The notes: generated by a model from the sequence alone, not told the origin. Shown: positions 1 through 8,392, numbered from the stretch's first letter. The stretch is DNA of 19,594 nt from DAONBD01 sp964525485 (GCA_964525485.1 CAZGHH010000019.1:1-19594), one strand, 5' to 3'. Made by a program: numbers and translations.

Positions 1-3000
1 GATTTAGATCTGCCGTACACATCATCTGATTTAATTGTAAGCATTTCTTGTAAGACGTGAGCGGCTCCGTATGCCTCGAGTGCCCACACCTCCATTTCTC
101 CGAATCTCTGTCCACCGTGTTGAGCTTTTCCTCCGAGTGGTTGTTGAGTGACGAGAGAATAAGGTCCGACTGAACGAGCGTGGATTTTGTCTTCAACCAA
201 GTGATTCAATTTCATCATGTATTTGATACCGACTGTAGTTTTTCTGTCGAATGGTTGACCGGTTTTCCCATCGAATAATTGAATTTTCCCATCTTCAGGA
301 AGGCCTGCTTTTTTGAGTAGTTCATGAATTTTTTCATTTGGTACTCCATTCAATGGTGGAGTTGCAACAGTGAATCCAAGTTTTTTCGCAGCCCAACCCA
401 AGTGAGTCTCGAGAACCTGTCCGATGTTCATACGAGAAGAAACTCCGAGTGGATTTAATACGATATCTACCGGTGTTCCGTCTGGCAAGAATGGCATGTC
501 TTCTTGTGGAACGACGATCGAAACGACGCCTTTGTTTCCATGGCGTCCCGCCATTTTGTCACCGACTGAAATTTTTCTTGTCTGTGCTACGTTTACGCGG
601 ATTTGTTTATTGACTCCAGTTGGGAGTTCATCTCCTGCTTCACGTGTGAATAATTGAACGTCAACAACTTTTCCACCTTCACCACCCGGTAATCTCAATG
701 AAGTGTCTTTTACATCGCGAGCTTTTTCTCCGAAGATAGCACGTAGTAAGCGCTCTTCAGCTGTTAACTCGGTTTCTCCTTTTGGTGTAATTTTACCAAC
801 CAATATGTCTCCTTCAGTGACTGTTGCACCGATTCTTACGATACCGTCTTCATTCAAGTCTTTGAGTCTAGCTTCACCAACGTTTGGGATATCTCTTGTG
901 ACAACTTCAGCTCCAAGCTTCGTATCGCGGACATCAACTGTGTAAGTCTCGATATGGACTGAATCGAAGAATCCCTTTCGGACCATTCTATCTGAAATAA
1001 TGATCGCGTCCTCGTAGTTGTATCCTTCCCATGACAAGTAAGCAACGAGTAGGTTTTGTCCGATTGCGAGTTCGCCTCCTTGGATGGCTGAACCGTCTGC
1101 AAGCAGATCTCCTTTCTTAATTTTCTGATCTTTCTCTACAACTACACGTTGATGTAAGCATGTAGCTTGATTTGATCTTTGATAGATCTGTGTTTCATAT
1201 GTGACTTTTTTACCATTGTCATATAGAACTGTGATTTTGTCTGCGTCTACATAAAGTACCTGTCCATCTCTCTCAGCCAAAATTACCTGTCCTGAATTTT
1301 TTGCGGCTAATTCTTCCATGCCGGTTCCGATTACAGGAGCCTCCGGTCTTACCAAAGGAACACCTTGACGTTGCATGTTTGAACCCATTGATGCGCGTGT
1401 GTTGTCATCGTGTTCAATAAATGGAATCAATGCTGTGGAAATAGATATAATTTGTTTCGGAGAAACATCGATGTGAGTGATGTCATTGACGTGAGCCAAT
1501 AAAGCTTCACCGTTTTTACGTGCAGAAATTCTTTTTTGGATCAATTGTCCTTTGTCGTCCAAGTCTGAGTTAGCTTGCGCTATTACCAATTCTTTTTCTC
1601 CGTCCGCATCGAAATAATCCACTTGATTTGTGATGTGTGCGCGTACAGTTATTTCACTTAGATCTTTTACCTTAGCAGATTCTTTTGCAGTTTTTTCCGT
1701 GAATTCTTCACCGGCTTTGATTATTGATTTTCCATTTAGTTTTACTTCTTCTCTTGAAATGTGTCCGATAGGTGATTTGCCGTCATTTTTAACAGTTTGA
1801 GAAACTGTTCTGAATGGAGTTTCAATAAATCCGTATTTGTTGATTCTTGCGTATGAAGCCAAGTGAGTGACAAGACCGATATTTGGTCCTTCCGGAGTGG
1901 AGATAGGGCAGATTCTGCCGTAGTGAGATTCATGTACGTCACGAACATCAAACGATGCACGTTCTCTTGAAAGTCCACCCGGACCCATAGCTGAAAGGCG
2001 GCGCTTGTGTTCGAGCTCCGCGAGTGGGTTCGTCTGGTCCATGAATTGCGACAACTGTGATCCCGCGAAAAATTCGCGAAGCGCCGCCGTTATAGGACGA
2101 GAGTTAATCAATTGAGTTGGAGTGACGGTTTCGAGATCTAGAACAGTCATTCTGTCTTTTGCAATTCTCTCTGTACGTAGTAAACCGACTCTAAATTTAT
2201 TTTGAACCAATTCACCGACTGCTCTGATGCGCCTATTTGATAAGTGGTCGATATCATCAGGAGTTCCTTCTCCATTATTCAATTTAATCAAATGTTTCAA
2301 AATCAAAACCAAATCGTCCACTTGGAATGTGTGGAATTTCTTTTTATTCGGGACGTCTAATTCAAACCTCTTGTTTAATTTGTATCTTGCAACCGGCCCC
2401 ATGTCATATTTTTTGTAATCGAAAAACATTGATTGGATCAGGTTTTTTGCGTTTTCCGGCGTAGCCAAATCTCCTGGGCGAATTTTTCGATATATATTTT
2501 GATATGCTTCATCAATTGTTTTTGCAGGATCTTTTTCCAATGTCCACAATATATAATCGTGTTCGATGTCTTTTATTGAGTCTTTGAAAAGATTGATAAT
2601 GTCTTCGTCTTTTTCGTATCCCATTACACGAAGTAGGGAAGTAATGTGGATTTTGCGTTTGCGGTCGATTTTAACCGTAATGATCCCTTTTTTGTCAGTT
2701 TCAACTTCCAGCCATGCGCCACGTTTTGGAATAATTTTTGCATTGTGCATTTTTGGAGCCTGTGAATTTTCCGAGAAGAAGACTCCGGGACTGCGTACGA
2801 GCTGACTGACTACAACTCTTTCAATACCGTTTATAATGAATGTTCCGCGGTTTGTCATCAACGGAATTGATCCCAAAAACACGTCCTGCTCTTTGATTTC
2901 ACCTGTCTCCTTGTTGACTAATTGAACGTGAACTTTTAACGGAGCTTCATATGTAATGTTTTTAGCTTTTGCCGTTTCCGCATCATATTTAATTTCACCT

Positions 3001-3500
3001 AGTTCGTGATCCAAGAATGTAAGCTCTAGTTTTTTGTTTGAAAAATCTTGTATTGGGCTGATTTCATCGAGTAATTCTCTTACGCCTTCTTCCAAAAACC
3101 ATTTGTATGAATCGGTTTGCATTTCGATCAAGTTCGGCATGTGTATATTCTTGTCGAATTGATCTGAAAAATATTTGCGTTCTGACTTGATTACGATTGG
3201 GTCTTTTGAAAGCTCAATTTGAGAAAGTTTTACGTAATGTTCGCCGTGTTTTCTTTTCTCGGTTTCCTGTGTTCCAGTCTCGGCTTTTGAACTTTTTTTA
3301 GTCTCTTTTTTTGCGACTTTTGCTGTTTTTACTGGCTTTGTTGGTGCTTTGATAGTGGCTTTTACTTTTTTCTCGCTCGTCTTTGTCGTTATTTTTTTAA
3401 CGGCTTTTGCCGCTTGTTTAACTTCTTTTTTAGACATTTTTAAAACTACCTTCTTTTCTTTTTTTGCCGAAGGTTTACTTGCTTTTTTAGCTTTTGCCAT
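1..3500 (-). CDS. rpoB: DNA-directed RNA polymerase beta subunit (C-terminus outside the window)
   Basis: This is the beta subunit of the core RNA polymerase, which forms half of the active-site cleft and the rifampicin pocket. The frame is open from the ATG at 3498-3500 to the window edge, about 1166 codons; the last part of the protein is missing. Beta proper begins near residue 110 (MPNLIEMQTDSYKWF). The rifampicin region around 1980-2070 reads SQLSQFMDQTNPL and then HKRRLSAMGPGGL, so the usual resistance positions carry wild-type residues. HYGRICPISTPEGPNIGL, SYEGYNYEDA-like (SWEGYNYEDA), GDKMAGRHGNKG and GGKAQHGGQRFGEMEVWALEAYGA follow in the family order; no intein is seen. The first ~105 residues are an unusual tail, with 28 lysines among the first 80. 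Met22 is an alternative start that would shorten but not remove the tail. No rplJ/rplL precedes the gene; it has its own promoter. Confidence 0.97.
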   Translation of the reverse strand, partial: MAKAKKASKPSAKKEKKVVLKMSKKEVKQAAKAVKKITTKTSEKKVKATIKAPTKPVKTAKVAKKETKKSSKAETGTQETEKRKHGEHYVKLSQIELSKDPIVIKSERKYFSDQFDKNIHMPNLIEMQTDSYKWFLEEGVRELLDEISPIQDFSNKKLELTFLDHELGEIKYDAETAKAKNITYEAPLKVHVQLVNKETGEIKEQDVFLGSIPLMTNRGTFIINGIERVVVSQLVRSPGVFFSENSQAPKMHNAKIIPKRGAWLEVETDKKGIITVKIDRKRKIHITSLLRVMGYEKDEDIINLFKDSIKDIEHDYILWTLEKDPAKTIDEAYQNIYRKIRPGDLATPENAKNLIQSMFFDYKKYDMGPVARYKLNKRFELDVPNKKKFHTFQVDDLVLILKHLIKLNNGEGTPDDIDHLSNRRIRAVGELVQNKFRVGLLRTERIAKDRMTVLDLETVTPTQLINSRPITAALREFFAGSQLSQFMDQTNPLAELEHKRRLSAMGPGGLSRERASFDVRDVHESHYGRICPISTPEGPNIGLVTHLASYARINKYGFIETPFRTVSQTVKNDGKSPIGHISREEVKLNGKSIIKAGEEFTEKTAKESAKVKDLSEITVRAHITNQVDYFDADGEKELVIAQANSDLDDKGQLIQKRISARKNGEALLAHVNDITHIDVSPKQIISISTALIPFIEHDDNTRASMGSNMQRQGVPLVRPEAPVIGTGMEELAAKNSGQVILAERDGQVLYVDADKITVLYDNGKKVTYETQIYQRSNQATCLHQRVVVEKDQKIKKGDLLADGSAIQGGELAIGQNLLVAYLSWEGYNYEDAIIISDRMVRKGFFDSVHIETYTVDVRDTKLGAEVVTRDIPNVGEARLKDLNEDGIVRIGATVTEGDILVGKITPKGETELTAEERLLRAIFGEKARDVKDTSLRLPGGEGGKVVDVQLFTREAGDELPTGVNKQIRVNVAQTRKISVGDKMAGRHGNKGVVSIVVPQEDMPFLPDGTPVDIVLNPLGVSSRMNIGQVLETHLGWAAKKLGFTVATPPLNGVPNEKIHELLKKAGLPEDGKIQLFDGKTGQPFDRKTTVGIKYMMKLNHLVEDKIHARSVGPYSLVTQQPLGGKAQHGGQRFGEMEVWALEAYGAAHVLQEMLTIKSDDVYGRSK

Positions 3501-3508
3501 ATTGAAAA

Positions 3509-3560
3509 TATTAATGAGTCTATTGAAATGTGTGCAGCCAAAGGTCACAACTCATCAATA
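3509..3560 (-). promoter_or_regulatory. Inverted repeat in the rpoB leader, next to the start codon
   Basis: TATTAATGAG at 3509-3518 and CTCATCAATA at 3551-3560 can form a 10-bp stem in the rpoB transcript, fully paired with one G-U. The 32-nt loop contains a smaller possible stem (UGUG with CACA). The foot of the stem lies 8 nt before the ATG, so folding could affect ribosome access. Confidence 0.45.
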
Positions 3561-3577
3561 TATATTGGCGCGCGTGT

Positions 3578-3605
3578 ATTCTATTAGGTTTTTTCTAGAA
3601 GTCAA
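3578..3605 (-). promoter_or_regulatory. Predicted promoter of rpoB
   Basis: Reading leftward, TTGACT (-35, at 3600-3605) and TAGAAT (-10, at 3578-3583) are separated by 16 bp. Each matches the housekeeping consensus at five of six positions. Transcription would start near 3571, giving a leader of about 70 nt before rpoB. Seen directly; use in vivo is inferred. Confidence 0.65.
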
Positions 3606-3634
3606 ACTTTATTTGTGGTGTTGTTTGAAAAGTA

Positions 3635-3662
3635 TTGCAAATTATTACGTATGTTTTATAAT
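3635..3662 (+). promoter_or_regulatory. Predicted promoter of the GNAT-fold gene at 3695
   Basis: TTGCAA (3635-3640) and a perfect TATAAT (3657-3662) have a 16-bp spacer. Transcription would start near 3669, about 25 nt before the ATG. The leader has no Shine-Dalgarno motif. The promoter is divergent from that of rpoB, with the two -35 boxes about 30 bp apart. Confidence 0.65.
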
Positions 3663-3694
3663 ACTTCCCTTTTTAAATATTTAATCTCTGTACA

Positions 3695-4483
3695 ATGGAA
3701 TTGAAAGATAGTTTGCAAGAAATAATTGGTAGATATGGAAATAGGGTGTATATGGCTCCAACTAGCGAAGTTCGTTTGACGGATTCTTCTTTTAGATTTG
3801 TTGATGAAAAAGATTGCGAAGCTGTTTGTGATGCGATCAGGAGATGGGTTCGTGATTCGTTGGATTTTAATGTTGATAAAGTAAGAGATTTGTCTGAAAG
3901 AGAATTCCCTAAAAAAATGTATCCTGAAGACGGATCTACTACAAGTGTTGATTATTTTGATGAAGGAGAGTTTTCTTTATTGCAAGAAAAGACCGTAAAT
4001 GATTTACAATATCCTGCTGGCGATTTTGTCACTATGTATAGAATGGCTTTGCGTCATGTTATGCATGGAATTGTTGCTGAATTTGTCGTGAGAGACACTG
4101 ATGGTCGGTTTGACATTCCTCACATGGAAGTGCTTCCTCAGTTTAGAAATTATGGGGTTGGAGATATGATGCTAAAAGGTTGTGAGGCTTTGTGTAATGA
4201 AAATTTTAAGAATACCGGAGAAGGCGAATATGTTGATGTTGATGTTGGACAGGTCGATGTTTTGAGATGGTTTATACAAAACGGCTACGAGCCTGTTTCT
4301 TATTATGACGCTATTAATGTAAAAATGATTTTAGGTGGAGCTGAAGATTTGTGTATTGGAAATGATTATTATGTTTTTATACAACAAAAATACGCTGAAA
4401 TGCAGGCGTTGAATGCTCTTGATGAGCCTATGGCTTATGCGGAAAATTCTTTACGAGTTCATTTAAGGAAAAAAACAGCGTAA
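3695..4483 (+). CDS. GNAT-fold N-acetyltransferase-like protein
   Basis: A 262-residue protein whose C-terminal half resembles the GNAT acetyltransferase fold. Residues 143-160 (HMEVLPQFRNYGVGDMML) match the acetyl-CoA pyrophosphate-binding motif (V-x-P-x-x-R-x-x-G-x-G followed by a helix). Residues 189-201 (VLRWFIQNGYEPV) match the later GNAT motif in which the chain runs into 'F/Y..xGF/Y'. Residues 1-120 are acidic and not recognised. No signal peptide or membrane segment is seen. Substrate unknown; small molecule, peptide or protein N-terminus are all possible. It is transcribed alone from its own promoter, divergent from rpoB and convergent with serS, 7 nt away. The fold call is moderately firm; the function is not. 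Confidence 0.75.
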   Translation: MELKDSLQEIIGRYGNRVYMAPTSEVRLTDSSFRFVDEKDCEAVCDAIRRWVRDSLDFNVDKVRDLSEREFPKKMYPEDGSTTSVDYFDEGEFSLLQEKTVNDLQYPAGDFVTMYRMALRHVMHGIVAEFVVRDTDGRFDIPHMEVLPQFRNYGVGDMMLKGCEALCNENFKNTGEGEYVDVDVGQVDVLRWFIQNGYEPVSYYDAINVKMILGGAEDLCIGNDYYVFIQQKYAEMQALNALDEPMAYAENSLRVHLRKKTA

Positions 4484-4506
4484 TCGTGGATTATTTCGGC
4501 ACGATT
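4482..4506 (+). terminator. Hairpin between convergent genes, predicted terminator
   Basis: AATCGTG (4482-4488) and CACGATT (4500-4506) form a perfect 7-bp stem with an 11-nt loop, followed on the plus strand by further Ts (TTTTG overall). The left arm includes the last two bases of the GNAT gene's TAA; the loop includes the serS stop. The U-tract is short, and weaker still in the serS direction. Confidence 0.5.
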
Positions 4507-5741
4507 TTGTCCTTGCCTCCCATGTATGGTCTTAGTACGTCTGGGATTGTGACCGATCCATCTGGATTTTGATTGTTTTCAAGTATCGAAACGATCATTC
4601 TCGGCATTGCACATGCGGTTCCATTTAATGTGTGTATGAATTCTTTCTTGCCTGTGTTTGAGCCTTCTACGATCGGATATTTGATTCCGGCACGTCGTGC
4701 TTGGTACGTCGTGCAGTTAGAGCAACTCGTGATTTCGCGATAGCACTCTTGAGTTGGAATCCATGCTTCGATGTCGTATTTTTTGGCTGCTGGAGCGCCT
4801 AAATCGCCTGAGCAGATATTTACAACTTGGTACGCGAATCCCAATTCCTGAACTATCTCTTCTTCAATGCTTACTAAGAACTCGTGTTCTTTTTCGGAAG
4901 TCGCTGGATCGCAGAATGAGAACATTTCAACTTTGTCGAATTGGTGGACGCGGATGATTCCTTTTGTGTCTTTGCCGTATGAACCTGCTTCGCGGCGGAA
5001 GCATGTAGAAAATCCACAATACCTGAGCGGTTTGTCGGCGACATTTACAACTTCGTTTGCGTGAAGCATTGTGAGTGGAACTTCGGCTGTACCGACGAGA
5101 AAGAGTTCATCTTCGCCCGGATTTACGCTGTATATTTCATTCTTATCAGCTGGGAAAAATCCTGTTGCATACATTGCGTTTTCTTTTACTAGAACCGGCG
5201 GAATGACAGGGGAGAATCCCTTGCTTACGAGTTTTGAAATTACGAATTGTATGAGTGCGAATTCGAGTAATGCACCTTCGTTTTTGAGGTAGTAAAATCT
5301 CGCTCCTGACATATCTGCGGCTTTTTCGAGTTCTAGGATATCGAGTGATTTGCCGAGTTCGGTGTGATCTAAAGGTGTGAAATCAAATTTACGAGGTTCT
5401 CCAACTTTTCGCACTACGACATTCTCTGACGCGTCTTTTCCGGCCGGAGTAGAGAAAAGCAACATGTTTGGAATTTGAGCAGCTAACGTCATCAATTCTT
5501 TCGTGACTTTTTCAACCTCTGGTTCGAGAGCTTGTACCTCTGCTTTTAATTTTTTAGCTTCGTCGATTTGGTCTTTGCCAAGCTTCTTCTGAGCTGCGCG
5601 CGTCTCTTCCATTTTCGTCAAAAGTTCACGGCGTTTTACGTCCAACTCAACAACTTTCGAAACGTCTACTTTAAAGTTTTTCTTGTCCGCATTTTCCTGT
5701 ACCTCTTTCGCATTTTCTACGATAAATTTTAAGTCCAACAT
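4491..5741 (-). CDS. serS: Seryl-tRNA synthetase
   Basis: This class II aminoacyl-tRNA synthetase charges tRNA-Ser with serine in the cytoplasm. At 416 residues it has the normal bacterial length. Residues 1-105 form the long antiparallel coiled-coil arm that holds the tRNA variable arm. The catalytic core follows: motif 1 at about 175-190 (GFSPVIPPVLVKENAM), the serine-binding TAE at 218-220, motif 2 at 248-272 (starting FRREAGSYGKDTKG), SGDLGAPAAKKYDIEAWIP at 311-329, and motif 3 at 373-389 (NGTACAMPRMIVSILEN). Motif 3 differs from the common bacterial NGSGLAVGR form but keeps its arginine. The ATG at 5739-5741 opens a canonical N-terminus (MLDLKFIVENAKEVQ). It appears monocistronic; I saw no strong promoter in the 112 bp before it. 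Confidence 0.97.
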   Translation of the reverse strand: MLDLKFIVENAKEVQENADKKNFKVDVSKVVELDVKRRELLTKMEETRAAQKKLGKDQIDEAKKLKAEVQALEPEVEKVTKELMTLAAQIPNMLLFSTPAGKDASENVVVRKVGEPRKFDFTPLDHTELGKSLDILELEKAADMSGARFYYLKNEGALLEFALIQFVISKLVSKGFSPVIPPVLVKENAMYATGFFPADKNEIYSVNPGEDELFLVGTAEVPLTMLHANEVVNVADKPLRYCGFSTCFRREAGSYGKDTKGIIRVHQFDKVEMFSFCDPATSEKEHEFLVSIEEEIVQELGFAYQVVNICSGDLGAPAAKKYDIEAWIPTQECYREITSCSNCTTYQARRAGIKYPIVEGSNTGKKEFIHTLNGTACAMPRMIVSILENNQNPDGSVTIPDVLRPYMGGKDKIVPK

Positions 5742-5853
5742 ATTATGAAAAGTTAAATTTGCTTTTGCTGGACGAATGTTAGCGGAAAATTTTGTGTTTG
5801 AGAAGGAATATTAGAGAGTGAAGTCTTTTGGTAAATCTTCGTAGTCTTTACTT

Positions 5854-6183
5854 TTAAGCTCCTATCCATTTCATGACTGTCGTCATATCGTGTCTGCCTG
5901 ATTCGATGACCATTTGCAGATGTCTTGGGAGTTCTTCGAATGTTGTTGGTTTTGCTACTACTCTTTCTGGTTTTGAGAGGTAGCTTTCTGCTGCGGCTAC
6001 AGTTAATCTTTTGTCCAACACTGCTACTTCTAAGTGTTTTGGTAGGTGTGCAGTTGAAGATAGAAATGTTGATTCTGGTGTTTTTTCCATTGGATCAAAT
6101 GATTCTCTTATACCTGGAATTTGTACGCCTCTTGGGTCTTCGTGAATTGGGTTGAATTCTGATTCTCTCGACGGTCTGTTCAT
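5854..6183 (-). CDS. Small unknown protein with an internal duplication
   Basis: A 109-residue protein I do not recognise. Residues 1-40 are polar, rich in Pro, Glu and Ser, and probably disordered. The rest holds two related units 38 residues apart: LPKHL at 47-51 with Arg59, and LPRHL at 85-89 with Arg97, each followed by a predicted helix ending in an aromatic (Y68, W106). No signal peptide, membrane segment or cysteine is seen. It probably has its own promoter just after the dnaK terminator, and lies 112 bp upstream of serS. The promoter and the repeat in the protein argue for a real gene. It might be a small adaptor built of helical repeats, but that is only a guess. Confidence 0.6.
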   Translation of the reverse strand: MNRPSRESEFNPIHEDPRGVQIPGIRESFDPMEKTPESTFLSSTAHLPKHLEVAVLDKRLTVAAAESYLSKPERVVAKPTTFEELPRHLQMVIESGRHDMTTVMKWIGA

Positions 6184-6222
6184 ATAATTTGGCTTAGTAG
6201 TAATAATTTTTGAAGAGGTGTT

Positions 6223-6251
6223 TTTATACAGTAGGTTGACAAAAAATGCAA
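6223..6251 (-). promoter_or_regulatory. Possible promoter of the 109-residue gene
   Basis: Reading leftward, TATAAA (-10, 6223-6228) lies 17 bp from TTGCAT (-35, 6246-6251). The -10 matches five of six positions; the -35 matches only TTG. Transcription would start near 6216, about 33 nt before the ATG and just downstream of the dnaK terminator. Confidence 0.4.
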
Positions 6252-6267
6252 GTTATTTTTTGATAAC

Positions 6268-6293
6268 AAAAAGCCCCGAAGTTTTTCGAGGCT
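6268..6293 (-). terminator. Rho-independent terminator of dnaK
   Basis: In the minus-strand RNA, AGCCUCGAA and UUCGGGGCU form a 9-bp stem with one G-U pair and a 4-nt loop (arms at 6285-6293 and 6272-6280). A run of Us (6268-6271) follows. The plus-strand version has a C-A mismatch in the stem, which supports minus-strand use. It lies 80 bp after the dnaK stop. Confidence 0.8.
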
Positions 6294-6372
6294 CTTTTTG
6301 TGATTTGAATTTTGAGTTCTTGGCTTTTCTAGCCTATTAAATTTTGACTGATGAACTCTGTTTTTAATATGT

Positions 6373-8322
6373 CTATTTTTCGTCTTTTTTATCGTCCACA
6401 ACTTCGCCTTCAACTACGTCTTCTTTTTCACCTTTTTTGTACACCTTTACTCCGTCGTCGTCTGGTGTGGCTTCTCCTTGTGGTGGTGGAGTTGCACCAT
6501 CTGTTCCAGCGGCTCCAGCGTTTTGGTACATCGCTGCGCCAACCTTCTGAATCTCATCTGAAAGTTCTTTGTATCCTTTTTCCAAATCCTCTGGTTTAGC
6601 TTCTTTGTCTTCGAGAACTTTTTTGAGAGCGTCAATTTTTTCTTGGACTGGTTTTTTGACGTCATCTGATACTTTGTCTCCGGCGTCTTTTAATGTTCTT
6701 TCAGATTGTGTCACAAGAGAGTCGGCTTTATTACGCATTTCGATTGCCTCTTTTTTCTTTCTGTCTTCTTCGGCGTGAGCTTCTGCTTCTTTCTTCATCT
6801 TCTCGATTTCGGCATCTGTTAGGTTACTTGAGCCTGTTATTGTGATGTGCTGCTCTTTGCCTGTTGCTTTGTCTTTTGCCGTGACATTCAAGATTCCGTT
6901 GGAGTCGATTTCCAAAGAAACTTCGATTTGTGGAATTCCTCTAGGTGCAGGTGGAATACCATCTAACATGAATTTCCCTAGAAATTTGTTATCAATAGCC
7001 ATTGGGCGTTCACCCTGAACTATGTGGACTTCGACTGAAGTCTGATTGTCTGCCGCTGTAGAGAAAATCTGACTTTTTGAAGTTGGAACCGCGGTGTTGC
7101 GATCGATCAAAATTGTATTAACACCTCCGAGAGTTTCGATACCGATTGAAAGTGGAGTGACGTCAACAAGGAGGATGTCTTTTACATTACTATCACCTTG
7201 AAGGATTCCGCCTTGGATAGCGGCACCCATAGCTACGACTTCATCAGGATTCATTCCTCTGTGAGGTTCTTTTGCGAAGATTCTTTTAACTTTTTCTTGA
7301 ACGGCTGGCATACGAGTCATACCGCCGACCAGGATCACTTCCTCGATGTCGCTTGGCATGATTTTTGCATCTTCCATCGCTTTTTGACATGGTTCTTCTG
7401 TTCGTTCAATCAATTCCATTACCAAGTCTTCGAGTTTGCTTCGTGTAAGCTTCATTTCGAAATGTTTTGGACCTGCTGCGTCTGAAGTAATAAATGGAAG
7501 AGAGATTGTTGTTTCGTGAACGGTTGAAAGTTCGCATTTTGCTTTCTCAGCTGCTTCGATCAAGCGTTGTAGGGCCATTTTGTCTTTCGCGAGGTCGATG
7601 CCCTGATCTTTTTTGAATTCATCAATTAAGTGTTGCATGATAACGCGATCGAAATCGTCACCTCCGAGTTGAGTGTCTCCGTTTGTTGATTTAACTTGAA
7701 ACACTCCTTCTCCCATTTCTAGGATCGAAACGTCGAATGTTCCACCTCCGAGATCGTATACAACTACTGTCTTGTCTCCTTTTTTATCTAGACCATATGC
7801 GAGAGCTGCCGCGGTCGGTTCATTTATAATTCTTTTTACGTCGAGTCCGGCGATCTTACCGGCGTCTTTGGTGGCCTGGCGCTGTGAGTCATTGAAGTAT
7901 GCAGGAACTGTGATTACGGCTTCTGTAACTGGATGACCGAGGTACGCCTCTGCATCTGCTTTTAGTTTTTGAAGGACCATTGCAGAGATTTCTGCAGGTC
8001 TTCTTTGTTTTCCGTCGAGGACGATCTCTACTTCACCACCTTTGCCTTTAACGCATTTGAAAGCTACGTTTTTGACGTCTTTTTCGGTCTCGTCGTATTG
8101 GCGACCGATAAAACGTTTAGCGGAGTAGATCGTGTTGTCTGCGTTTGTGACCATTTGACGTTTTGCAGTCACACCTACGAGTCGGTTGCCGTCTTTGATC
8201 GCAACGACTGATGGAGTTGTACGTGCGCCTTCCGCGTTTGGGATGACGGTGACTTCACCACCTTCCATTACAGATACGCATGAATTGGTTGTTCCGAGGT
8301 CGATACCAATGATTTTTGTCAT
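6373..8322 (-). CDS. dnaK: Chaperone DnaK (Hsp70)
   Basis: This ATP-driven chaperone binds exposed hydrophobic stretches of client proteins and works with GrpE and DnaJ. At 649 residues it is slightly longer than usual. The ATPase domain opens with IIGIDLGTTNSCV and contains NEPTAAALAYGLD and VYDLGGGTFDVSILE. The interdomain linker DVTPLSIGIETLGG leads into the substrate-binding domain (QGERPMA, IPPAPRGIPQIEVS, DSNGILNVTAKDKATGKE), then a helical lid and a charged tail ending KKDEK. The N-terminal lobe holds the longer segment of about 20-25 residues after RFIGRQ typical of diderm DnaK and absent from Bacillus. It is the last gene of the hrcA-grpE block but has its own promoter overlapping a perfect CIRCE operator, so HrcA should repress it. 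No dnaJ follows in the window. Confidence 0.98.
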   Translation of the reverse strand: MTKIIGIDLGTTNSCVSVMEGGEVTVIPNAEGARTTPSVVAIKDGNRLVGVTAKRQMVTNADNTIYSAKRFIGRQYDETEKDVKNVAFKCVKGKGGEVEIVLDGKQRRPAEISAMVLQKLKADAEAYLGHPVTEAVITVPAYFNDSQRQATKDAGKIAGLDVKRIINEPTAAALAYGLDKKGDKTVVVYDLGGGTFDVSILEMGEGVFQVKSTNGDTQLGGDDFDRVIMQHLIDEFKKDQGIDLAKDKMALQRLIEAAEKAKCELSTVHETTISLPFITSDAAGPKHFEMKLTRSKLEDLVMELIERTEEPCQKAMEDAKIMPSDIEEVILVGGMTRMPAVQEKVKRIFAKEPHRGMNPDEVVAMGAAIQGGILQGDSNVKDILLVDVTPLSIGIETLGGVNTILIDRNTAVPTSKSQIFSTAADNQTSVEVHIVQGERPMAIDNKFLGKFMLDGIPPAPRGIPQIEVSLEIDSNGILNVTAKDKATGKEQHITITGSSNLTDAEIEKMKKEAEAHAEEDRKKKEAIEMRNKADSLVTQSERTLKDAGDKVSDDVKKPVQEKIDALKKVLEDKEAKPEDLEKGYKELSDEIQKVGAAMYQNAGAAGTDGATPPPQGEATPDDDGVKVYKKGEKEDVVEGEVVDDKKDEK

Positions 8323-8350
8323 ATGTCTTGTTGTTATAATTTATTTGGTG

Positions 8351-8388
8351 AGTTCGAACGCGGGTGTTTTTCCGTGAGTGTTCGAACT
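8351..8388 (-). promoter_or_regulatory. Inverted repeat in the dnaK leader
   Basis: AGTTCGAAC (8351-8359) and GTTCGAACT (8380-8388) form a perfect 9-bp stem around a 20-nt loop. GTTCGAAC is itself a palindrome, and both arms lie within a longer direct repeat (GTGAGT, then TCGAAC). The element sits between CIRCE and the start codon, with about 28 unstructured AT-rich nt left before the ATG. It may be an RNA hairpin or a second protein-binding site. Confidence 0.5.
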
Positions 8389-8392
8389 TATA

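Noticed and set aside
3349..3684. Plus-strand open frame of 111 codons
   Set aside because: It is antisense to the lysine-rich start of rpoB; the Phe/Leu-rich product is the mirror of lysine codons.
8351..8388. GTTCGAAC repeats as a tRNA T-loop or LexA box
   Set aside because: No acceptor, D or anticodon stem surrounds them, and the spacing does not fit a Gram-positive LexA site (GAAC-N4-GTTC).
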